Shown in pieces: positions 7,363-13,723 of a stretch of DNA of 27,121 nt; positions within the stretch are counted from its first letter, which is position 1, and each line of letters opens with the position of its first letter. The stretch spans positions 1-27,121 of the forward strand of contig CALIIG010000040.1 in the NCBI GenBank assembly GCA_938018155.1. The letters run 5' to 3'. The position numbers and the translations under genes were made by a program. The stretch is from an uncultured Prevotella sp. (GTDB taxonomy: Bacteria > Bacteroidota > Bacteroidia > Bacteroidales > Bacteroidaceae). The notes under the pieces were generated by a model. The model made no database searches. It saw only the letters and a list, made by a program, of their open reading frames with translations, and had not been told where the DNA came from.

Positions 7363-10300
7363 TTAGAAGTTCAGGCTCAAGCCAACGATAACTGAGAATG
7401 GACGCGGATAGATATTGTTGTCATATCCGTTGAAAATTTCAGGATCGAGGCCTTTATAATTGGAGATAGTGAACACGTTAGAAGCTGTAGCATGGACACG
7501 TCCGCCAATGCCGTTCCAGTTTCCACTCTTGAAAAGTTTGTCGAAACTATAGCCCAGGGTGATGTTGTCCATCTTCAGGAAAGAGGCGTTGTGTACCCAT
7601 TTGTCAGACAATTGGGCTGAAGTGTCGTCAGTTTGCCAGCCTTCTGCAACGGCTTTGGCGGTTTTGTTGTTAAGGGCGTTGGTAGAAGAGAACAGTGCAT
7701 TGGGGCTGACGTTGTGGAAACCTAAACCAATACCATCAAACACATAGTTGCCAAGGTTTGCACGTAACGAGAAGCTGAGATCCCAGTTATTGTGTTCAAG
7801 GCGTGAGGCAAGGCCCATTGTTACTGGTGGTGCGGGCGATTTGTAGAAGTAACGGTCGGCATCTGTAATCTGTCCGTCACCGTTACGGTCAACTACTGCG
7901 TTTTCAATGGCACGGCCATTCTGGTCGTATGCCTGCTGGAAAACCCAGAACGAGTTCATAGGATGGTCTACCTGGTTATACTCTAAATACTTGTCAATTC
8001 CGAGTTTGACATTGGTATTGGGTACCGGTTTGCCGTTAGAGCTTGCACCGTTCAGGTCGGTAATCTTGTTGTGGTTGAAAGTAAAGTTATAGTCGAGCGT
8101 CCAATACCATCCGTGGCTCTGTACGGCTTTCCAGCTGATGGCAGCTTCAATACCGCTGTTCGACATTGAGCCGATATTCTGCCAAGCCTGATTTCGGAAT
8201 GCCGAAAGAGCCTCTGTGGGCGCATAGTTCAGCAGATCGGTGGTCTTGCGATAGTACCAGTCGACAGACCCGCTGAGGCGTTGGTTGAGCACTCCCCAGT
8301 CAATACCTATATTATAAGTGGTGGTGGTTTCCCACTTTAAGTCGGGTGTGTAGTTGTCCGGACGATATAAAGTGCCGTCGCCGTCGGCAGGATAGAAAGC
8401 TCCTGTGCCCGTATTGCGGGTGTAAGTAGGAATCCAGGCATAGTCGTTATTGACGTCCTGCTGACCCGTCATACCCCATCCGAGACGCAGTTTCAGGTCA
8501 GAAAGCCACTTGATTTTCTGGAACATGTTCTCATCTTTCACCCTCCATGCAAAGGCCAGAGAGGGGAATACCGACCAGTGATCCTTGAAACGGGACGACC
8601 CGTCGTCGCGCACGGTTGCCGTTAGATAGTAGCGTTCCATGAGGCTCCAGTTGGCACGGCCGAAGAAAGATACGAGGAAGTTTTCGCTCTTAGTCTCATA
8701 AGTAGATGGGGAATAGTAATGTCCTGCGAGATTTCCCGTCTCTCCGGTGGGCTTTCCCCATTGGTCAACGATGGCACCTGTTTTGGTATTGCCGGCACCG
8801 TAGAAGCCCCAATAGTTGTTTTTCTTATTATTCCAGAAGTGCTGATACTCGTAACCGCCCATGATGTCAAAGTGATTCTTGGCAGCATCATTGAAGTCAT
8901 GGTAATACTGTGCGTAGGCACTCAGTGACAAGTTACGTTTCAGAATCGACTCGTAACCATGCTTTCCATAGTAGGCTTCGCCGTTACTTTGATAAGCCGG
9001 TGTCTGGTCAGTAGTCTGTTTACCTTTGGCGATGTCGGCACCAAGGGTAGCATGCAGGCGTAAATCTTCAAAGCCGTGCACCTTATAATCAAAGTCGGCA
9101 CTGCCGATAAACTCGCGGCTGTTGGCAATATCTTTCTTTTCGTTCAGAAGTGCCAATGGGTTTGCTGTCGCCAGTTCATTGTAAGTGTAAGGCCAATCGG
9201 TATCACTGTAGTTGCCTGCCTTGGGCCATACGAAGTAGCCGTTGAAGTTTTTAAGCGTCTGGTCTGCAAAATAGCCAAACGATTTGTTACCACTTGCGTC
9301 AATGGTTTTTGCGGTATGAAAGCGTGAGGTGTATGCGTACGGACTTTGCGTCGGGTCCATATTGACGGCAGCTCCCACTGCACCCCCTTCGGCAAAACGG
9401 CTGTGGGCATACATTCCCTTACCGTTCAGGTTGATGTTCAGGTGGTTATTCAGGAGCGAAGGGCTTAAGTTGAACGATGCTGTAAGACGCTTGAAGTCGG
9501 ATGTTTTCAGAATACCCTGCTGGTCAGTATAGCCTACCGACACGCGATATGGCAGCGTATTGCCGACAGCTCCCGAAACGGTGACGCCGTGATCCTGGCT
9601 GAGAGCCGTGCGGTATATGAGGTCCTGCCAGTTTGTATTCGCCGTACCGAGAGCACTGTAAGCCTTAGAATTTTTACCCCATTTCTCTTTAATGAGTGCG
9701 CGGAAACTGTCTCCATCCAGTACGTCGATGGTGTTTTTCTTCACACTTACCGTCATACTGCCGTTGTAAGAAACCTTAACGCCGCCCTTGTGCCCTTTCT
9801 TGGTGGTAATGATGATAACACCATTCGAGCCGCGGCTACCGTAGATAGCTGTTGCCGATGCGTCTTTCAGGACGTTGAAACTCTCAATATCCTGCGGATT
9901 GATTGTAGAGAGAATGTTTGCCACTCCCTTTACACCTGTGTTGTCAATAGGCACGTTGTCGATGACAATCAGCGGGTCGTTGCTGGCGTTCAGTGACGAA
10001 CCGCCACGTATTCTGATGTTTGATTTACCGCCCGGTGTACCGTCATCGCTGGTAATATTCACGCCGGCCACCTTGCCTGCAAGCATATCTTGCGGGTTTA
10101 CAACGACGCCTTTGTTCTTTGAGTCTGGTTTGAGGGCAGCTACCGAACCTGTCAAGTCCGACTTTTTGGCAACGCCGTAACCGATGACTACCACTTCATT
10201 GAGCGACTTTTCGTTGCCTTCCGTCAGTGTAACGTTCATGTTGGGAGCTGCAGTTCCCTTGTAACTTGCATAGCCAATGTAGTCAATTGTAACCGTTGCA

Positions 10301-10518
10301 CCGCTGTTTGCTTTCAGCGTGAAGTTTCCATCGATGTCGGTTACTACACCGCCTTGCTGTCCCTGCACGCGCACAGTTGCGCCTGTGATGGGCTCGCCGG
10401 TAGCGTCTACTACATGGCCTTTCACGACCACCTGCTGTGCAAAAGCGGCAGCCGACAAAGCCAATCCGCATAAAAACGTGAGGGCTCTGCGAGGTGTTGT
10501 AATTTTTACCTGCTTCAT
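7363..10518 (-). CDS. susC: SusC/RagA-family TonB-dependent outer-membrane transporter
   Basis: The 1051-residue protein imports malto-oligosaccharides across the outer membrane, powered by TonB. Residues 1-28 are a signal peptide (AAAFAQ). A carboxypeptidase-D regulatory-like domain covers ~31-98 (VKGHVVDATGEPITGATVRV...GGVVTDIDGNFTL). The TonB box and plug begin at ~107 (LNEVVVIGYGVAKKSDLTGSVA), with the plug segments GKVAGVNI, IRIRGGSSLNASNDPLIVID and ILKDASATAIYGSRG-like sequence at ~145-235. The rest is the beta-barrel and ends in Phe (LSLNF), as outer-membrane barrels do. It lacks an STN domain, so anti-sigma signalling is unlikely. It is the first gene of the operon, with a 5' leader of ~140 bases if the -7 box at 10666-10673 is used. 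Confidence 0.96.
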   Translation of the reverse strand: MKQVKITTPRRALTFLCGLALSAAAFAQQVVVKGHVVDATGEPITGATVRVQGQQGGVVTDIDGNFTLKANSGATVTIDYIGYASYKGTAAPNMNVTLTEGNEKSLNEVVVIGYGVAKKSDLTGSVAALKPDSKNKGVVVNPQDMLAGKVAGVNITSDDGTPGGKSNIRIRGGSSLNASNDPLIVIDNVPIDNTGVKGVANILSTINPQDIESFNVLKDASATAIYGSRGSNGVIIITTKKGHKGGVKVSYNGSMTVSVKKNTIDVLDGDSFRALIKEKWGKNSKAYSALGTANTNWQDLIYRTALSQDHGVTVSGAVGNTLPYRVSVGYTDQQGILKTSDFKRLTASFNLSPSLLNNHLNINLNGKGMYAHSRFAEGGAVGAAVNMDPTQSPYAYTSRFHTAKTIDASGNKSFGYFADQTLKNFNGYFVWPKAGNYSDTDWPYTYNELATANPLALLNEKKDIANSREFIGSADFDYKVHGFEDLRLHATLGADIAKGKQTTDQTPAYQSNGEAYYGKHGYESILKRNLSLSAYAQYYHDFNDAAKNHFDIMGGYEYQHFWNNKKNNYWGFYGAGNTKTGAIVDQWGKPTGETGNLAGHYYSPSTYETKSENFLVSFFGRANWSLMERYYLTATVRDDGSSRFKDHWSVFPSLAFAWRVKDENMFQKIKWLSDLKLRLGWGMTGQQDVNNDYAWIPTYTRNTGTGAFYPADGDGTLYRPDNYTPDLKWETTTTYNIGIDWGVLNQRLSGSVDWYYRKTTDLLNYAPTEALSAFRNQAWQNIGSMSNSGIEAAISWKAVQSHGWYWTLDYNFTFNHNKITDLNGASSNGKPVPNTNVKLGIDKYLEYNQVDHPMNSFWVFQQAYDQNGRAIENAVVDRNGDGQITDADRYFYKSPAPPVTMGLASRLEHNNWDLSFSLRANLGNYVFDGIGLGFHNVSPNALFSSTNALNNKTAKAVAEGWQTDDTSAQLSDKWVHNASFLKMDNITLGYSFDKLFKSGNWNGIGGRVHATASNVFTISNYKGLDPEIFNGYDNNIYPRPFSVIVGLSLNF

Positions 10519-10665
10519 CTTTTCTGATTTTTAAGTTTTACTTGTTTATAATTATTGTTACTTTTTGTTTTCAGGCAATCTTATTCATGTAAATATCCTT
10601 TCTTGTTATCTTACAGGGAGTTGCATTGTTTGGGTGAAAATGGTCTCTAGGTCTTCCGTTCGTTG

Positions 10666-10673
10666 CAAAATTA
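10666..10673 (-). promoter_or_regulatory. predicted -7 promoter box for susC operon
   Basis: On the minus strand this reads TAATTTTG, a full match to the Bacteroidetes -7 consensus TAnnTTTG. It lies about 150 bases upstream of the susC start. No clear TTTG -33 element is found at the usual distance (around 10694-10698), which may mean that it depends on an activator. Confidence 0.55.
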
Positions 10674-10728
10674 AGTTTAATTTAAGTACGCCATACTTTT
10701 TTCAATGTTAAATCGTTTATTTGGTAGC

Positions 10729-10740
10729 GCAAACGTTTGC
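10729..10740. promoter_or_regulatory. LacI-family operator in the susC/lacI divergent region
   Basis: A perfect 12-bp palindrome, GCAAACGTTTGC, with the central CG typical of LacI/CcpA/GalR-type operators. The same 12 bases recur at 13624-13635. Its centre is about 75 bases upstream of the estimated transcript starts in both directions. The 327-base region 10519-10845 holds this operator, two predicted promoters and no gene. The adjacent LacI-family protein is the obvious candidate to bind it. Confidence 0.8.
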
Positions 10741-10796
10741 ATTGATTTAAGTCAATATAATTTAAGGCTCTTTAGCGGCTGAAAAGCCTTTTTGCT

Positions 10797-10804
10797 TATT
10801 TTTG
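10797..10804 (+). promoter_or_regulatory. predicted -7 promoter box for the lacI gene
   Basis: TATTTTTG matches TAnnTTTG fully. It is 41 bases upstream of the lacI ATG, giving a leader of about 35 bases. TTTAG at 10771-10775 is a weak -33 candidate at a suitable spacing. Confidence 0.6.
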
Positions 10805-10845
10805 CGCCGTAGAGATATAATCTCCTGAAACCTAAGAAGTAAGTG

Positions 10846-11871
10846 ATGGAAAAGTCTATTCCCATAACGATGAAAGATATAGCCCGGACGCTTGGCGTTT
10901 CAGTGGCTACGGTATCGCGTGCATTACGCGACAGTCCTCGTATTAGCGAGGAGCAGCGTAACAGGATAAACCGTTACGCACGCGAACATAATTATTTCCC
11001 CAATATGCTGGCCGAGAGTCTGCGTAACAGCCGACGGAAGCCGTTAAAAATCATTGGAGTCATTGTCCCGCAGTTTGCACACTTCTATTTTTCTTCTGTC
11101 CTTAGCGGCATTGAACAGGAGGCAACCTCGCGCGGTTACACGATAATGGTAGGCCAGAGCAACGAGCAGTATGACCGCGAAATGCTTCTTTGCCAGCGTT
11201 TTTATGAGCATAAGGTGTGCGGCGTCATCGTTTCCCAGGCTAAGGATACGCAGCAATACGGCCACTTTCAGAGACTTATCGACCACGGTGTGCCGCTGGT
11301 TTTCTACGATCGCATCTGTACGGGCCTCGACTGCAGCCGCGTAGTGGTTGACGATTATCAGGGAGCTTTCAATGCCGTGTCCCATTTAATCAATACCGGT
11401 TGCCGCCACATTGCCTATTATGGCTCGCCCATGACGCTTGAAATATCGAAGAACCGCTATAACGGTTACCGCGACGCGCTGCTGAAGAACGGGCTTAAAC
11501 CTGACGAACGCTTTTTTAGAATATGCGACAACAGGACTGATGCAGAGGCCATTACCCCTGATATTCTTTCGCAGGAAGATGTTCCGGACGCTTTCTTTGC
11601 GGTGAACGACGATACCGCCATCGGCATTCTTTACACGGCAAAGCGTATGGGTTACCGTGTGCCGCAGGATATTTCCGTCTGCGGTTTTACCAACGGGCAG
11701 CGTGCCGTAGCCTGTGACCCCATGCTCACTACGGTTGAGCAGCGCGGCGTGATGGTTGGCGAAGAGGCTGCCAACATCCTTATTTCCAAGGTCGAAGGGG
11801 AACTTCCCATGGACCATGTGGAAAAGAGAGTGGTCAGAACACGCCTTGTGATGCGAGGCACTACACGATGA
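10846..11871 (+). CDS. LacI/GalR-family transcriptional regulator of the starch genes
   Basis: The 341-residue protein has an N-terminal helix-turn-helix at ~7-27 (ITMKDIARTLGVSVATVSRALRD), whose recognition helix VATVSR suits operators with a central CG. The hinge helix follows at ~52-63 (PNMLAESLRNSR), then a periplasmic-binding-protein-like effector domain (IIGVIVPQF..., DGVPLVFYDR-like LVFYDRI, FFAVNDDTAIGILYTAKRMGYRVPQDISVCGF, LTTVEQ). The frame is open from GTG at 10843, but the ATG three bases later is the likelier start. It is divergent from susC, and the MFS gene starts 21 bases after its stop. The effector is presumably maltose or a maltodextrin. Both GCAAACGTTTGC sites lie beside its target operons. 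Whether it represses or activates cannot be read directly. Confidence 0.93.
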   Translation: MEKSIPITMKDIARTLGVSVATVSRALRDSPRISEEQRNRINRYAREHNYFPNMLAESLRNSRRKPLKIIGVIVPQFAHFYFSSVLSGIEQEATSRGYTIMVGQSNEQYDREMLLCQRFYEHKVCGVIVSQAKDTQQYGHFQRLIDHGVPLVFYDRICTGLDCSRVVVDDYQGAFNAVSHLINTGCRHIAYYGSPMTLEISKNRYNGYRDALLKNGLKPDERFFRICDNRTDAEAITPDILSQEDVPDAFFAVNDDTAIGILYTAKRMGYRVPQDISVCGFTNGQRAVACDPMLTTVEQRGVMVGEEAANILISKVEGELPMDHVEKRVVRTRLVMRGTTR

Positions 11872-11892
11872 GAAAACAACAAATATAATATT

Positions 11893-13215
11893 ATGGAAAC
11901 AAAATTGAAACAAAAACCCAACATGTCGTTCTGGGGATTGTGGAATCTGAGCTTCGGCTTTTTCGGAGTTCAGATTGCTTATGCCCTGCAGAGTGCCAAT
12001 GTTTCACGAATCTTTGCCACGCTGGGTGCCGACCCGCACCATTTAAATTATTTCTGGATTCTGCCGCCATTAATGGGAATTATTGTTCAGCCTGTTGTTG
12101 GTTCATGCTCAGACAGAACCTGGACTCGCTTTGGAAGACGTATACCTTATTTATTTATTGGTGCAGCATTAGCCGTGCTTGTTATGTGCCTTTTGCCGAA
12201 TGCCGGGAGTTTCGGCATGAGTGTCTCAACGGCAATGATATTTGGTTTGATTGCCCTTATGTTTTTAGACACCTCTATTAATATGGCTATGCAGCCGTTT
12301 AAGATGCTTGTCGGTGATATGGTTAACGAAAAGCAGAAGGCCAAAGCTTATTCAATTCAAAGTTTTTTATGTAATGCAGGTTCTCTCGTTGGTTTTGTAT
12401 TTCCCTTTGTTTTCGCATTTATAGGTATTGCCAATACGGCACCGAAGGGTGTTGTTCCTGATTCGGTTATTTATAGTTTCTACGAAGGAGCTGTCATCAT
12501 CGTGCTGTGCGTTGTCTATACGGTTATCAAGGTGAGGGAGTGGCCGCCGCGCGAATACGAACAGTATAACGGCCGGCGTGAGGACGTGGAGGAAAAGGAA
12601 CATGGCAGCGGCAACTGGTTTGTGCTGCTCAAAAATGCGCCGTCAACCTTCTGGCGCGTCGGACTGGTTCAGTTTTTCTGCTGGGCTGCCATGGTTTATA
12701 TGTGGACATACACGCCCGGAACCGTAGCTTTAAACTGTTGGGGAACGACCGATACGGCCAGCGCAGGCTACCAGGAAGCTGGCAACTGGGTAGGTATTCT
12801 CTTTGCCGTTCAGGCCCTGGGTTCGGTGCTCTGGGCCCCCGTGCTGTCCAAATGCTCAAACCGGAAGCTGATTTATGCGCTTAGTCTGGTATTGGGCGGC
12901 ATTGGTTTTGTAGCGTCTGCCTATGTTCATAACCAGTACCTGCTGTTTGTCCCGTTTATGCTTATCGGTGCCGCGTGGGCAGCCATGCTGGCTATGCCTT
13001 TCACGTTTGTGACGAATGCCCTGCAGGGTTACGGCCATATGGGGGCATACCTCGGCCTGTTCAACGGAACCATCTGCGTGCCGCAGATAGTGGCTGCCCT
13101 TGTAGGCGGTATGCTCCTGACCTGTGTGGGTAGTGTGCAGAGCCACATGATGGTGGTTGCCGGAATTTGTTTTGTTTTGGGTTCATTATCTGTGATTTTT
13201 ATCAAGGAAAAATAG
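11893..13215 (+). CDS. MFS sugar transporter, probable maltose/maltodextrin permease
   Basis: The 440-residue protein is highly hydrophobic with about 12 membrane segments. The cytoplasmic loop GSCSDRTWTRFGRRIPY at ~70-86 is the MFS motif A in the form found in the SLC45/GPH-like sugar transporters, a group that includes maltose and sucrose carriers. A central hydrophilic loop (~215-250, REWPPREYEQYNGRREDVEEKEHGSG) separates the two halves. It would carry maltose or short maltodextrins through the inner membrane to the cytosolic glucanotransferase. It is co-transcribed with the LacI-type regulator (21-base gap). Substrate is inferred from position; the transporter family is secure. Confidence 0.88.
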   Translation: METKLKQKPNMSFWGLWNLSFGFFGVQIAYALQSANVSRIFATLGADPHHLNYFWILPPLMGIIVQPVVGSCSDRTWTRFGRRIPYLFIGAALAVLVMCLLPNAGSFGMSVSTAMIFGLIALMFLDTSINMAMQPFKMLVGDMVNEKQKAKAYSIQSFLCNAGSLVGFVFPFVFAFIGIANTAPKGVVPDSVIYSFYEGAVIIVLCVVYTVIKVREWPPREYEQYNGRREDVEEKEHGSGNWFVLLKNAPSTFWRVGLVQFFCWAAMVYMWTYTPGTVALNCWGTTDTASAGYQEAGNWVGILFAVQALGSVLWAPVLSKCSNRKLIYALSLVLGGIGFVASAYVHNQYLLFVPFMLIGAAWAAMLAMPFTFVTNALQGYGHMGAYLGLFNGTICVPQIVAALVGGMLLTCVGSVQSHMMVVAGICFVLGSLSVIFIKEK

Positions 13216-13237
13216 AGCGACAGCCTGTTTTACACGA

Positions 13238-13446
13238 TTACGGCGTAACGACAATCCGATTACGGCATAAACGTGTTTGTGTGTTGTATAAATAATTGAT
13301 TAACAGCAAATTAATTATAGCGTAATTGGCTTGCCATTACATCGTAAAGGCGGGCCGGTTACGTCGTAAAGGCAAGACGTTTACATCGTAAAGGCGAAGC
13401 GTTTACATCGTAAAGGGAAGACGATAGTGCAGTAAAGGCAAAAGTG
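13238..13446. repeat. 22-bp tandem repeat array behind the MFS gene
   Basis: Six head-to-tail 22-base units occupy 13315-13446, with starts at 13315, 13337, 13359, 13381, 13403 and 13425. The middle four share TTAC(A/G)TCGTAAAGG followed by a variable 8-base part; the outer two are degenerate. Two related units with the same 22-base period stand apart at 13238-13259 and 13260-13281 (TTACGGCGTAA and TTACGGCATAA). The core TTACnnCGTAA is nearly symmetric. The array lies between the MFS stop and the terminator at 13454-13487, so it is probably transcribed as the 3' untranslated part of the lacI-MFS mRNA. No gene is in 13216-13723. Confidence 0.8.
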
Positions 13447-13453
13447 TAATAAA

Positions 13454-13487
13454 AAAGAGGTCAAAAGACGGTGTTTTACACCTCTTT
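13454..13487 (+). terminator. probable terminator of the lacI-MFS transcript
   Basis: AAAGAGGT at 13454-13461 pairs with ACCTCTTT at 13480-13487, and AAAA at 13463-13466 can extend the stem with TTTT at 13474-13477 across a small bulge. The U-rich part lies within the 3' arm and no long U-run follows, so strength is uncertain. Position between the MFS gene and the next promoter supports the call. Confidence 0.55.
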
Positions 13488-13535
13488 GCTGAATGATGTT
13501 AACGGCCCGTTATTCTGAGCTGTAACAATTATTGT

Positions 13536-13559
13536 TTTGTTATAAAAATACTATCTTTG
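13536..13559 (+). promoter_or_regulatory. predicted promoter of the glucanotransferase operon
   Basis: TATCTTTG at 13552-13559 matches the TAnnTTTG -7 consensus. TTTG is present 12 bases upstream (13536-13539) and TTG at 13532-13534. The leader to the ATG at 13724 would be about 155 bases. The operator at 13622-13637 would then be ~60 bases downstream of the start point. A second, weaker box (TATAATTG, 13657-13664) lies downstream of the operator. Confidence 0.6.
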
Positions 13560-13621
13560 CATCGTGGAAATTTGTGAGACGGGCTTGTTTTTCATTCTGA
13601 TTATATAATAAAGATATGTCA

Positions 13622-13637
13622 ATGCAAACGTTTGCAT
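13622..13637. promoter_or_regulatory. LacI-family operator ahead of the glucanotransferase gene
   Basis: A perfect 16-bp palindrome, ATGCAAACGTTTGCAT, containing the same 12-base core as the site at 10729-10740. It lies about 87 bases upstream of the ATG. It links the malQ-pulA-susA operon to the LacI-type regulator. Confidence 0.82.
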
Positions 13638-13723
13638 ATTTATTTTGCACAATAGATATAATTGGCGGTAAGGCTAAAGACTTAATTTTTTAATTTTGGC
13701 AAAGAATAAAATACCTAAAAACC

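Noticed and set aside
10764..10793. Terminator-like hairpin (AAGGCT...AGCCTT followed by TTT) ahead of lacI
   Set aside because: The stem is short with a bulge, overlaps the predicted lacI promoter, and no plus-strand gene upstream needs terminating.
13238..13446. Possible CRISPR array
   Set aside because: The repeats are directly tandem with a 22-base period, have no 25-40 base unique spacers, and no cas genes are nearby.
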